A stretch of DNA of 64,000 nt from Streptomyces macrolidinus. Its GTDB lineage: Bacteria; Actinomycetota; Actinomycetes; Streptomycetales; Streptomycetaceae. How positions within the stretch are numbered: position 1 is the stretch's first letter; each line of letters starts with the position of its first letter. Below the pieces are notes generated by a model. It did no database searches, had not been told where the DNA came from, and saw only the letters and a program-made list of their open reading frames with translations. Positions 51,325 through 59,994 of this stretch are shown in pieces. The stretch is from positions 62,001 to 126,000 of the forward strand of contig NZ_JAMWMR010000001.1 in NCBI RefSeq assembly GCF_023887685.1, read 5' to 3'. The position numbers and the translations under genes are program-made.

Positions 51325-52047
51325 ATGTCCACGTTCCTGTCCGCGTTCGCAGGCCTGGTCGAGCGGCTGGCCGATCTGCTTCAGCCGCTCTTCCACGCCT
51401 CCTCGGCCGCCGCCGCGATCGTCCTGTTCACCGCGCTCGTACGACTCCTCGTCCACCCGCTGTCCCGGGCCGCGGCGCGCGGTCAGCAGGCGCGCGCGCA
51501 GCTCCAGCCGAAGATCGCGGAGTTGCGGAAGAAGTACGGCAAGAACCCGGAGAAGTTGAACAAGGCCGTCCTCGAACTGCACGCGGAGGAACGGGTGTCG
51601 CCGCTGTCCGGCTGCCTCCCCTCCCTGCTCCAGATGCCCGCGTTCTTCCTCCTCTACCACCTGTTCTCCAGCACGACGATCGGCGGCGAGAGCAACGGCC
51701 TGCTCGCGCACACCCTGTTGGCCGCGCCGCTCGGCGGCCGATGGGCCGACGCCCTCGGTGACGGCGGCCCCTTCGGCGCGGCGGGGCTTGTCTACCTCGG
51801 GCTGTTCGCACTCGTCGTGGCCGTCGCCACGTTCACCTACCGGCGTACGAAGCGGATGTCGGCCGCGAACCCGGTCCCGGCCGGTGACGGCACACAGGTG
51901 CCCGGCCTCGGCGCGGTCGCCAAGGTCATGCCGTTCTTCTCCTACTTCACCCTCGTCACCGTGGCGGTGGTGCCGCTGGCCGCCGCGCTGTACGTGGTGA
52001 CCAGCGCGACGTGGAGCGCGGTCGAGCGGGCGGTGCTGTACCGCTGA
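51325..52047 (+). CDS. yidC: YidC/Oxa1-family membrane insertase
   Basis: The 240-residue protein has the YidC/Oxa1 core: a first helix pair with FHASSAAAAIVLFTALVRLL, VHPLSRAAARGQQARAQLQP and the cytoplasmic KIAELRKKYGKNPEKLNKAV hairpin, then PLSGCLPSLLQMPAFFLLYH and a final helix pair around VMPFFSYFTLVTVAVVPLAA. The conserved Arg of the hydrophilic groove is visible in TALVRLLVHPL. It is shorter than the main actinobacterial YidC and is probably a second, paralogous insertase. ATG 51325 has a ribosome-binding region within CGAAGGGC. Confidence 0.88.
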   Translation: MSTFLSAFAGLVERLADLLQPLFHASSAAAAIVLFTALVRLLVHPLSRAAARGQQARAQLQPKIAELRKKYGKNPEKLNKAVLELHAEERVSPLSGCLPSLLQMPAFFLLYHLFSSTTIGGESNGLLAHTLLAAPLGGRWADALGDGGPFGAAGLVYLGLFALVVAVATFTYRRTKRMSAANPVPAGDGTQVPGLGAVAKVMPFFSYFTLVTVAVVPLAAALYVVTSATWSAVERAVLYR

Positions 52048-52069
52048 ACTCGGCTGCCGCTGAAGGGAG

Positions 52070-53161
52070 TCACAGCGTCACCGTCACACCCTCGCGTGCC
52101 GAGCGCCGGGCCGCTTCGAGGACGTCCAGGGCCGCGGCGGCCTCGTGCGCGGTGACCGGGTTCGGGCCGCCCTCGCGCAGGGCCCGCGCGATCGCCGCGT
52201 AGTACGCCGGGTAGTCGCCGGGCAGGGTCGGTACGGGGGTGCCGCCGCCGGTCAGCGGGGACTCCCCGGCGCCCACGCGGCCCCACAGCGGTTCGGGCTC
52301 CTCGCCCCAGCCGGGGCCGGGGCGCCCGCCCTCGCGCAGCGCCGCCTCCTGCGGATCGAGGCCGTACTTCACATAGCCCGCCTCGGCGCCCAACACCCGG
52401 AAGCGCGGCCCGAGTTGGGCGGTCGTCGCGGAGACGTACAGATGGGAGCGGACCCCGCTCGCGTGAGTGAGCGCGAGGAACGTGTCGTCGTCCGTCTCCG
52501 CACCCGGACGGCGGACGACCGTCTCGGCGTACACACCGGTCACGGGGCCGAAGAGCACGAGCGCCTGGTCGACGACATGGCTGCCGAGGTCGTACAGCAA
52601 CCCCCCGATCTCCGCCGGGTCGCCGGACTCGCGCCAGCCGCCCTTGGGCCGGGGGCGCCAGCGCTCGAAGCGGGACTCGAAGCGCCAGACCTCGCCGAGT
52701 TCGCCCTCGGCCAGCAGCCTCCGCAGGGTCAGGAAGTCGTTGTCCCAGCGGCGGTTCTGGAAGACGGACAGCAGCAGGCCGCGCCGCTCGGCCAGTGCCG
52801 CGAGGCCGCGCGCCTCGGCTGCCGTGCCCGCGACCGGCTTGTCCACCACGACCGGCAGGCCCGCTTCGAGCGCGGCGGTCGCGAGGGGGACGTGTGTCCT
52901 GTTCGGGGCGGCGATGACGACCAGGTCCAGCTCGCCCGCCCGCGTCCACAGCTCGTCGGCCGTGGCGGCGAGGCGCACGTCCGGGAACTCGGCACGGGCC
53001 TGCTCCTGCCGCTCGGGCCGCGAGGTGACCACCGTGTCCAGGACGAGGCCCTCGGTGGCGGCGATCAGCGGCGCATGGAAGACGGAGCCCGCGAGGCCGT
53101 AGCCGACGAGGCCCACGCGGAGAGGGGTGCCAGTGCGCGGAGCAGGGGTTGTGCCAGTCAT
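52070..53161 (-). CDS. Gfo/Idh/MocA-family oxidoreductase
   Basis: The 363-residue protein has an N-terminal Rossmann domain (RVGLVGYGLAGSVFHAPLIA) and the usual dinucleotide motif EAGLPVVVDKPVAGTAAEAR, where the Lys in the EKP-type motif is expected for substrate handling. The C-terminal domain (about 130-340) contains GGLLYDLGSHVVDQALVLFG with the conserved Asp/His. It oxidises or reduces a sugar or polyol with NAD(P); the substrate is unknown. The ATG at 53161 gives a normal length. Confidence 0.92.
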   Translation of the reverse strand: MTGTTPAPRTGTPLRVGLVGYGLAGSVFHAPLIAATEGLVLDTVVTSRPERQEQARAEFPDVRLAATADELWTRAGELDLVVIAAPNRTHVPLATAALEAGLPVVVDKPVAGTAAEARGLAALAERRGLLLSVFQNRRWDNDFLTLRRLLAEGELGEVWRFESRFERWRPRPKGGWRESGDPAEIGGLLYDLGSHVVDQALVLFGPVTGVYAETVVRRPGAETDDDTFLALTHASGVRSHLYVSATTAQLGPRFRVLGAEAGYVKYGLDPQEAALREGGRPGPGWGEEPEPLWGRVGAGESPLTGGGTPVPTLPGDYPAYYAAIARALREGGPNPVTAHEAAAALDVLEAARRSAREGVTVTL

Positions 53162-53332
53162 GGCTCTACTGTCGCAACCGCGGCGCGCGAGTGTGCCACC
53201 GGGTATTCCCTGCTGTCGCTTTCGGTGTCGATCCCCTGGCGATTCCCCTGTCCGTTCCACTGCGCTGATCGAGGGGACTTGGGCCGCCGACTCCGGCCCT
53301 CAGGGCGTGGCGTGCCCAGGGCTCCGCCACCC

Positions 53333-54319
53333 ATGGTCGGTCATATTTTCATGCGACTGCCTAGAACCCTTCTCCCGTCCCGGCTCTCCCATCTGCCCCG
53401 CACCCTCCTGCTGCCCCGGCTGCCCCTGTTCCTGGCCTGCGCCCTGGCCGCCGTCGTCTTCTTCCTCCAGGCATCCGTCGCAGCGCTCCCGGCCGACTCG
53501 CAGCCCACCTGCGCCGCGCCCACCGGCAACGCCTTCCCGCTCACCACCCACATCCGCGGCGGCCCGGACCGCTACCGCGCCGGAGGCGACGACCACACCT
53601 GGTTCATCGACCTCAAGAACACGACCACCCGCTCCTGTGCGCACATCCACCCGGTGGTCGTCCTGGTCGACACCCATCACGCGCTGACGGCCGAGCAGCC
53701 CAAGCTGGAGTTCTTCGAGGGCGACCGCGCGCATCCGGTCGCCCTGCGCCGCACCGACCGCAGCGAGCTGGTCGGCGCCTTCGACGACGGCTTCGCGGGC
53801 TTCACCGTGGCTCCGGGCAAGACCGTCTCGGTGAAGGTGCGGCTCGCGCTCGCCCCCGACGCCCGGCAGAACGACGTCGTGGCGAACGCCGCGATCGTGC
53901 AGCGGCGCGGGGACGACGGCAGTTGGGTCGGCGAGTCGAACGAGTACCGCTTCCGGATCGAGCCCAAGGACGACGAGCCCAAGGACGACGAGGCCGACGG
54001 ACACGACGCGCACAAGAAGACCCCGCACAAGAAGGGCGCCGGGAAGGAGAGTCCGGGCACGGCGAGCCCGGGGACACCGAGTCCGGGGACGGCGAGCCCC
54101 GGAAAGGGCGGCGAGGGGAAGAAGGGGGCCGGAGCGCAGCACAAGCAACCGGGGACGGCCTCGCCGAGCCCGCGGCCGAGCCCCTCCGGCAGCGCGCCGG
54201 CCCACGCCGGGCAGCGCGTCGCACACCGCCTCGACCCGTTGATCGGGGGGCTCCTCATGGTGGCGGGCGGTGTCCTCGTGGCGGGCTCCCCCTTCCTGCT
54301 CCACCGCGCGCGCCGCTGA
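53333..54319 (+). CDS. Cell-surface protein with repeat-rich tail and C-terminal membrane helix
   Basis: The 328-residue protein has an N-terminal signal helix (LPLFLACALAAVVFFLQAS), then an extracellular domain with TWFIDLKNTTTRSCAHIHPV and VVVLVDTHHALTAEQPKLEF. A low-complexity region follows with DDEPKDDEADGHD, then repeats of SPGTASPGTPSPG. Near the end a membrane helix (GGLLMVAGGVLVAGSPFLLH) is followed by basic RARR. This is a sortase-free anchored surface protein, possibly chaplin-like in layout but not in sequence. Start is ATG 53333; an internal ATG at 53351 is equally possible. Function unknown. Confidence 0.78.
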   Translation: MVGHIFMRLPRTLLPSRLSHLPRTLLLPRLPLFLACALAAVVFFLQASVAALPADSQPTCAAPTGNAFPLTTHIRGGPDRYRAGGDDHTWFIDLKNTTTRSCAHIHPVVVLVDTHHALTAEQPKLEFFEGDRAHPVALRRTDRSELVGAFDDGFAGFTVAPGKTVSVKVRLALAPDARQNDVVANAAIVQRRGDDGSWVGESNEYRFRIEPKDDEPKDDEADGHDAHKKTPHKKGAGKESPGTASPGTPSPGTASPGKGGEGKKGAGAQHKQPGTASPSPRPSPSGSAPAHAGQRVAHRLDPLIGGLLMVAGGVLVAGSPFLLHRARR

Positions 54320-54477
54320 GGCCCCTGCCGTCACCGCACCCACCGCCGAGCTTCCGGTGCCCGGTGGGATCAGGGCCGACCCGTGCTGATTACGCTGGGG
54401 CCGGGTGCACGCCGCGCACGCGGCATCCCCGTCGTTCCGGCGTTCCCGGTTCCCATGCGCACGGCAGGAGATCACAG

Positions 54478-55257
54478 ATGGCAGAGCGCAAGCCCATCGA
54501 GTCCTGGCTCACCGACATGGACGGTGTGCTGATCCACGAGGGCGTGCCGATCCCCGGTGCCGACGCGTTCCTCAAGAAGCTGCGCGAGTCCGGCAAGCCC
54601 TTCCTGGTGCTCACCAACAACTCGATCTACACCCCGCGCGACCTGCACGCCCGCCTGACCCGGATGGGGCTGGACGTGCCGGTGGAGAACATCTGGACCT
54701 CGGCGCTGTCCACCGCCCAGTTCCTGGACGACCAGCGGCCCGGCGGCACCGCGTACGTCATCGGCGAGGCCGGTCTGACCACGGCCCTGCACGACATCGG
54801 CTACATCCTGACCGACCACGAGCCCGACTACGTCGTCCTCGGCGAGACCCGCACGTATTCCTTCGAGGCCATGACCAAGGCCGTCCGGCTGATCAAGAAC
54901 GGGGCCCGGTTCATCTGCACCAACCCCGACGAGACCGGCCCGTCCGTCGAGGGCCCGCTGCCCGCCACCGGTTCGGTCGCGGCGCTGATCACCAAGGCGT
55001 CCGGCAAGCAGCCGTACTTCGCGGGCAAGCCGAACCCGCTGATGATGCGCACCGGACTGAACACGCTCCAGGCGCACTCCGAGACCAGCGCGATGATCGG
55101 CGACCGGATGGACACCGACATCCTCGCCGGGATGGAGGCGGGGATGCAGACGTATCTGGTCCTCACCGGGCTGACCACGCGGGACGAGGTCGACCGCTTC
55201 CCGTTCCGCCCGTCCCACGTCGTGGACTCGATCGCGGACCTCGTCGACCTCGTCTGA
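54478..55257 (+). CDS. HAD-IIA family hydrolase (NagD-like)
   Basis: The 259-residue protein is a haloacid-dehalogenase phosphatase of the IIA subfamily. Motif 1 is WLTDMDGVLIHEGVPIPGA, with both Asp residues. Motif 2 is FLVLTNNSIYTPRDLHARL, motif 3 Lys is in FAGKPNPLMM, and motif 4 is MIGDRMDTDILAGMEAGMQT. It dephosphorylates a small metabolite such as a sugar or nucleotide phosphate, as NagD and related enzymes do; the substrate is unknown. The ATG at 54478 follows GCAGGAG. Confidence 0.93.
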   Translation: MAERKPIESWLTDMDGVLIHEGVPIPGADAFLKKLRESGKPFLVLTNNSIYTPRDLHARLTRMGLDVPVENIWTSALSTAQFLDDQRPGGTAYVIGEAGLTTALHDIGYILTDHEPDYVVLGETRTYSFEAMTKAVRLIKNGARFICTNPDETGPSVEGPLPATGSVAALITKASGKQPYFAGKPNPLMMRTGLNTLQAHSETSAMIGDRMDTDILAGMEAGMQTYLVLTGLTTRDEVDRFPFRPSHVVDSIADLVDLV

Positions 55258-55387
55258 GGCCGGAGGCCGGGCAGCGCCCCCGCTGCCCGTACGGCGCAGG
55301 GGTCGCCCCCCGGACGGAGTAGCCGACGTCCCGTCCGGATGCGCCGGAGTGTCCGCGGAGAGAGCCTCCTGGTATCGGAGGTTCACC

Positions 55388-56122
55388 ATGGGTTCACTAC
55401 GGCTCACGCTCTGTGTGATAGCCATCATCGCGTCCGTCCTCGGACGCTCGGCGCTCAAGTCGGACGGACAGGACGTCTCCCTGACCCCCGCGTCTCCCGC
55501 GCCCGGCGGCGAGGTGCGGCTGACCGTGCGGGGATGTCCCGGTACGGCTACGACGGGCACCGCGACGTCGGACGCCTTCGTCACGGACGCGCGGCTCGTC
55601 GGCAAGAACGGCACGCTGACCGGTGACACGGTGGTCCGCGCCATGCTGGCGCCGGGGAGCTACGCCATCAAGGCTGACTGCGGCGGGCACAAGGCCGACG
55701 GCACCCTCACCGTCGACGGGGCGACAGCGTCCGGCCCCTTCGCTCCGACGGGCCCGGACAGCCCGGCGGGCTCCGCCCCGAGGGACGCGGGCAACCCCGT
55801 GGGATCCGCCCCGACCGGCCCCGACCGTCCGGCGGCCCCGTCCCTGCCGCACGCGCTGACCGATCTGCTCCGCCCGGCGGCGCCGCCCAGCGACCCGGCC
55901 TCCCGGCTCCGCCCCTCCTCGCCGACCGCCCCGGCCTCGCCCGTGGCGCCGGTCCACGCGGGCGGTGGTGGTGCGCGCCAGGCGGTGCTCTCCGAGGCCG
56001 AGGAGGCCCGCGACAGCAGCGGGCCCGGCGCCCGGGAGGCGGTCATCGGCCTCGTCCTCGTGAGTATCGCCGCCGGTGTGGTCGTCGTCCGCGGTGTCCG
56101 CCGAAGCCGGGGCAAGGAGTGA
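55388..56122 (+). CDS. Exported, Pro/Ala-rich surface protein with C-terminal membrane helix
   Basis: The 244-residue protein begins with a helix (LRLTLCVIAIIASVLG) and a beta-rich domain (VSLTPASPAPGGEVRLTVRG), then a 90-residue Pro/Ser/Ala-rich stalk. A membrane helix near the C-terminus (AVIGLVLVSIAAGVVVVRGV) is followed by RRSRGKE. This sorting-signal-like layout (linker, helix, basic tail), ending 3 bp before a sortase gene, suggests it is the sortase's substrate or partner, but no LPxTG-type motif was found. Two Cys residues are close in the first domain. Function unknown. Confidence 0.78.
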   Translation: MGSLRLTLCVIAIIASVLGRSALKSDGQDVSLTPASPAPGGEVRLTVRGCPGTATTGTATSDAFVTDARLVGKNGTLTGDTVVRAMLAPGSYAIKADCGGHKADGTLTVDGATASGPFAPTGPDSPAGSAPRDAGNPVGSAPTGPDRPAAPSLPHALTDLLRPAAPPSDPASRLRPSSPTAPASPVAPVHAGGGGARQAVLSEAEEARDSSGPGAREAVIGLVLVSIAAGVVVVRGVRRSRGKE

Positions 56123-56125
56123 GCC

Positions 56126-56791
56126 GTGTCCGAGCGTGAACGTTCCTGTGGGACCGGGCGTCTGGTGATGGGGGTCATCTGGGTGGTTCTGCTGCTCGGG
56201 CTGTGGCTGTGGGGCCGCGAGATGACCGGCGTGCGCGAGGGCGTCTCCGGTCCGGCCACCGGGGACATGGCCGCCGCGGGCCGACCCGCCGACGTCGAAC
56301 TGCCCTCCACCGTACGGCCGTTGGGGAAGGCAGCGCCGCGCCGCGTCGACATCCCCGTGATCGGGGTGCACGCACCGGTCGTCGCGCGCGGTCTGGACGC
56401 GCAGGGCGCGATCGAACCGCCGCCCTTCGAACAGCCGGGCGCGGTCGGCTGGTACGCGGCCGGCGTGCAGCCCGGCTCGGCCGGAACCGCGCTGTTCGTC
56501 GGGCACGTCGACACCCGGACCGGACCCGGGGTCTTCTACCGGCTCAGCGGGCTGCGGCCGGGCGCCACGGTACGGGTGGTCCGACAGGACGGTCAGGTCG
56601 CCGAGTTCACCGTGGAGGACGTCCAAGTCCTGCCCCGCGACGGCTTCGACGCCCGCCGGGCCTACGGGCCGCGCCAACAGGGCCGCGCCGAGCTGCGGTT
56701 GATCACCTGCGGCGGCACCTACGACGGGACGAGTCACGCCTACTCGGCGAACGTGGTCGTCTCGGCGTATCTGACGGGCAAGGGGGCGTGA
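56126..56791 (+). CDS. Class F-type sortase
   Basis: The 221-residue protein has a cytoplasmic start, a membrane helix (LVMGVIWVVLLLGLWLWG) and a sortase beta-barrel. The catalytic His is in TALFVGHVDTRTGPGVFYRL and the nucleophilic Cys is in ELRLITCGGTYDGTSHAYSA. The third catalytic residue, normally Arg just beyond, is not obvious here: the aligned region reads HAYSANVVVSAY. Class F sortases join surface proteins to the cell wall or to each other. The GTG at 56126 is 3 bp after the surface protein's stop codon, so the pair is coupled. Confidence 0.88.
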   Translation: MSERERSCGTGRLVMGVIWVVLLLGLWLWGREMTGVREGVSGPATGDMAAAGRPADVELPSTVRPLGKAAPRRVDIPVIGVHAPVVARGLDAQGAIEPPPFEQPGAVGWYAAGVQPGSAGTALFVGHVDTRTGPGVFYRLSGLRPGATVRVVRQDGQVAEFTVEDVQVLPRDGFDARRAYGPRQQGRAELRLITCGGTYDGTSHAYSANVVVSAYLTGKGA

Positions 56792-56801
56792 CAGCTCACG
56801 T

Positions 56802-56829
56802 GGGGAGCGGGGAGCGGGGAGCGGGGAGC
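56802..56829. repeat. Four tandem GGGGAGC heptamers
   Basis: Exact heptamers begin at 56802, 56809, 56816 and 56823, followed by a degenerate GAGGAAGC. They lie in the 184-bp gap between the sortase and the GH6 gene. Confidence 0.85.
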
Positions 56830-56975
56830 GAGGAAGCGGGGCGGCGGAGGAGCGACGGACCGGCGCACGCGGGCCCGCGCTGTAACAGCTCGTCCACAAC
56901 AGCCGGATCGCTCGTGGCGACGGTCCTGGTATGTCAGGCTTGGACCATAACGCGGTACACCCAAAGGGGAGTTGG

Positions 56976-57998
56976 ATGTACGGAACGAGGGGCGCGGGGA
57001 CACGGGCCGCCTTGGTCGCGGTGGGGGCCGCGCTGGTGCTGGCCGGTTGTTCCTCCTCCAAGGACGGGGACGGCAAGGACGACGGCAAGGACACCGCGAT
57101 CACCCAACGGCCCAAGGACTCCACCCCGTTCTGGGTCAACCCGGACGGGAACGCGGCCCGGCAGGTCGCCGCCTTGGAGAAGGCCGGGAAGAAGACCGAG
57201 GCGGACCAGATCAGGAAGATCGCCCGGCAGCCGACGGGGGAGTGGATCGGCCCGGAGAACCCCGAGGCGGAGGCGCGGGGCTTCACCGAGGCCGCCGAGA
57301 AGGCGAACCGCACCGCGATCCTCGTCCTCTACGACATCCCGCACCGCGACTGCGGCCAGTTCTCGCAGGGCGGCGCGGCGGACGGCAACGCGTACCGGGC
57401 ATGGATCGACGGCGTGGCCCGAGGCATCGGGGACCGTCACGCGACGGTGATCCTGGAGCCGGACGGGGTGCTGCACATGGTGGACGGCTGCACCCCGGAG
57501 GAGTTCCACGAGGAGCGGTACGACCTGCTCAAGGGCGCGATCGCCAAGCTCAAGGCGCTGCCGCACACCAAGGTCTATCTGGACGCGGGCAACGCGGGCT
57601 GGCAGCACCCCGACCAGATCTTCGAGCCGCTTCAACGGGCGGGCGTCGAGCGGGCGGACGGCTTCGCGGTGAACGTCTCCAACTTCTACTCGACGCGCGA
57701 CTCGCTCGCGTACGGCAAGCAGTTGTCGGCGAAGATCGGCGGCAAGCACTTCGTGATCGACACCAGCCGCAACGGCAACGGCCCCTACACGGCGGGGGAT
57801 CCGAGCCAGCGCTGGTGCAACCCGCCGGGCCGGGCCCTGGGCGAGCCCCCGACGACGAAGACGGAAGACCCGCTGGTGGACGCCTACTTGTGGATCAAGC
57901 GCCCCGGCGAGTCCGACGGCACCTGCAAGGGCGGCCCGAAGGCGGGCGACTGGTGGGCGTCGTACGCGCTCGACCTCGCGAAGGCGAAGGGCGCGTAG
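56976..57998 (+). CDS. cslZ: GH6-family hydrolase lipoprotein (CslZ-like)
   Basis: The 340-residue protein has a lipoprotein signal (AALVAVGAALVLAGC, Cys25) followed by a Lys/Asp-rich linker and a glycoside hydrolase family 6 domain. Active-site features are ILVLYDIPHRDCGQFSQGGA, VILEPDGVLHMVDGCTPEEF with the catalytic-region Asp, and FVIDTSRNGNGPYTAGDPSQ. GH6 enzymes cut beta-1,4-glucans. It is encoded tail to tail with the glxA-cslA pair, which builds and modifies a beta-glucan at hyphal tips, so it probably trims or releases that polymer. AAAGGGGA precedes the ATG. Confidence 0.9.
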   Translation: MYGTRGAGTRAALVAVGAALVLAGCSSSKDGDGKDDGKDTAITQRPKDSTPFWVNPDGNAARQVAALEKAGKKTEADQIRKIARQPTGEWIGPENPEAEARGFTEAAEKANRTAILVLYDIPHRDCGQFSQGGAADGNAYRAWIDGVARGIGDRHATVILEPDGVLHMVDGCTPEEFHEERYDLLKGAIAKLKALPHTKVYLDAGNAGWQHPDQIFEPLQRAGVERADGFAVNVSNFYSTRDSLAYGKQLSAKIGGKHFVIDTSRNGNGPYTAGDPSQRWCNPPGRALGEPPTTKTEDPLVDAYLWIKRPGESDGTCKGGPKAGDWWASYALDLAKAKGA

Positions 57999-58015
57999 CC
58001 CTTCGTACGAACGCA

Positions 58016-58046
58016 GGGGGCGCCCCTCGTGGCGGAGGGCGCCCCC
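58016..58046. terminator. Bidirectional terminator between cslZ and glxA
   Basis: GGGGGCGCCCCTC pairs with GAGGGCGCCCCC with one bulge, around a short loop, ending 14 bp before the glxA stop codon. Confidence 0.75.
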
Positions 58047-58059
58047 AACACGGCCCGGA

Positions 58060-59994
58060 CTACGGCACCTTGATCCACTGCGCCTTGCTCGGCGTGCCCT
58101 CGTCGTCGTCCGCGAACAGCATGTACCAGCCCGACTGGACGAGGTTGCGGTTCTTCGGCACGGTCACCGTGAGCTTGTCCCCCTTCGTGGCGAAGTCCAG
58201 GGCGATCGAGCGCTGGTCGACGTCCGTGACATGCGTGGACGCGCTCGGGCGGATCAGCCGGACCTTCCTGATCGCCGACGCGTGCCGCGAGGTGAACGTG
58301 CCCGACGCGCCGCGCGCGATGGTCTGCGGGCCGCCGGACAGGGAGGGCCGTGCGTCCCGGTACAGATACGGCGGCTTGTAGATCTCCAGGCGCTGCTCGA
58401 ACGTACCGGCCTTGGTGTTGGCCTTGTCGCCGTACAGCGAGTCGGAGCCGAAGAACAGCACGCGCCCGTCGGGCAGCAGGATCGAGCCGGAGTGGTAGTT
58501 GCGGCCCACCAGCGGATCGGCGACCCGCTGGAACGACTTGCTGTCCGGGTGGTAGAGCCGCGCCTGGTGGATGTTGGAGTCGCTGCGGCCCCGGTAGTCC
58601 TCCGAGCCGCCGGAGACCAGAACCGTGTCGTCGGGGAGGACCGAGGCCTGCGGGTAGCGGGTGCCCTTCTCCAGCATCGGGCCGTCCATGAAGCGCGGGT
58701 TCGGCGGCCGGAGGTCGATCAGCCGCGTCTTCTTGCTGGACAGCTCGGACTCGCCGACCCCGCCCCCGCCGATCACCAGGTACTTCTCGTCCTGCGCGGG
58801 CGGCAGCAGCACGGTGGCGGAGGTCTCCAGCCGGTCGGGGTCGCTGAGTCCGGGCAGCTCGGTGAACTTGTTGGTGTCGAGGTCCCAGATACCGGGGTCG
58901 CGGCCCACGTTGTCCGGGCCGTAGCCCGCGTTGGACCCCGAGTAGAAGATCTTGCCGTTCTGCATCAGGAACAGCGCCGGGTAGGTCGGGAACTGCCGGA
59001 TCTTCGGGGTGTACGTCCACTTCCTGGTCTTCGGGTCGAAGATCTCGTTCTTGCCCGGGACCAACTGCCCGATGTCGTCGAGCCCGGAGACGCTGAGGAC
59101 CTTGCCGTCGCTCAGCGTGGTGAGCGTCGGGTACCAGCGGGCCTCGTGCATCGGGTCGACCTTGATGTACTTCTCGGCGACCGGGTCGAACTCGAAGGAG
59201 TCCCGGATGCCTTGGAAGTCCTTCTTGTCGAGGCCGAGCTTGTTGGCGATGCCGTACGTGTTGCGCGCGTCGGCCCCCGTGAGGCCCCGCACGCTGTAGT
59301 TGTCCTCGGTGCCGGTCTCGTACTTCCGGCCGCTGCGCTGCGCCTCGACGTAGATACGGCCCACGCCGGGGTCGTTGCGCAGCCACTTGCCGGTCGCGGC
59401 GAAGACCTTCTTCGCGCGGGGCACGAGGACGGGGTCCTTGGAGACGAACGTCTTGCCGTTCACCTTGCCGGTGAATCTCGTCCCGGCGGGCAGCGTGATC
59501 GGCTTGTCCGGGTTCTCGTTGTGGACGATCATCAGGCCGCCGGCCTTGGTGACGTCCCCCTTCAGCTTCTCGTACCGCTTGGTGCCGCCCGCGATCAGCA
59601 GGTTGCCGCTCGCGAGTTGGGTGTGGCCGGTGCAGAACAGGTCGCTGGGCGTGGGGATCTTCTTGATCGTGCCCTTGTCCGGGTCCCAGAGCCGGGTGTC
59701 GAACTGCTTCTTGTCGAAGTTCTCCTGGTTGTTGCCCGACCCCGCCACCAGCAGCACCTTGCCGGTGTGCAGCAGCGCGGCGTGGATCGTGTCCTGCCGG
59801 TACTCCTCGGGGAACTCCAGGATCTCCCAGTGCCCGTTGTCCGCCTTGTACTCGGGCTTGTTGATCGTGTACTGGTGATACCGCTCGCTCCCGAACCGGT
59901 ACAGCCACGGCCCGTTCATCCCGGCCAGTGCGAGGACCACCACCGTGCCGATCGCGAGACGGCGAGCGCGACGAAGGCCGGCCTGGTCTTTCAC
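58060..59994 (-). CDS. glxA: Galactose oxidase-like copper radical oxidase GlxA
   Basis: The 644-residue protein has a membrane anchor (about 14-25, AIGTVVVLALAGMNGPW), a kelch-like seven-bladed propeller and a C-terminal immunoglobulin-like domain (about 535-640). Expected ligands by comparison with galactose oxidase are Cys121 (SDLFCTGH, thioether Cys), Tyr288 (ARWYPTL), Tyr500 and His501 (GRNYHSGS) and His588 (STHVTD). It oxidises a sugar C6 alcohol at hyphal tips and needs copper. GTG 59994 overlaps the cslA stop (GTGA), giving strict coupling. Cys121 matches the known S. lividans GlxA numbering. Confidence 0.95.
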   Translation of the reverse strand: MKDQAGLRRARRLAIGTVVVLALAGMNGPWLYRFGSERYHQYTINKPEYKADNGHWEILEFPEEYRQDTIHAALLHTGKVLLVAGSGNNQENFDKKQFDTRLWDPDKGTIKKIPTPSDLFCTGHTQLASGNLLIAGGTKRYEKLKGDVTKAGGLMIVHNENPDKPITLPAGTRFTGKVNGKTFVSKDPVLVPRAKKVFAATGKWLRNDPGVGRIYVEAQRSGRKYETGTEDNYSVRGLTGADARNTYGIANKLGLDKKDFQGIRDSFEFDPVAEKYIKVDPMHEARWYPTLTTLSDGKVLSVSGLDDIGQLVPGKNEIFDPKTRKWTYTPKIRQFPTYPALFLMQNGKIFYSGSNAGYGPDNVGRDPGIWDLDTNKFTELPGLSDPDRLETSATVLLPPAQDEKYLVIGGGGVGESELSSKKTRLIDLRPPNPRFMDGPMLEKGTRYPQASVLPDDTVLVSGGSEDYRGRSDSNIHQARLYHPDSKSFQRVADPLVGRNYHSGSILLPDGRVLFFGSDSLYGDKANTKAGTFEQRLEIYKPPYLYRDARPSLSGGPQTIARGASGTFTSRHASAIRKVRLIRPSASTHVTDVDQRSIALDFATKGDKLTVTVPKNRNLVQSGWYMLFADDDEGTPSKAQWIKVP

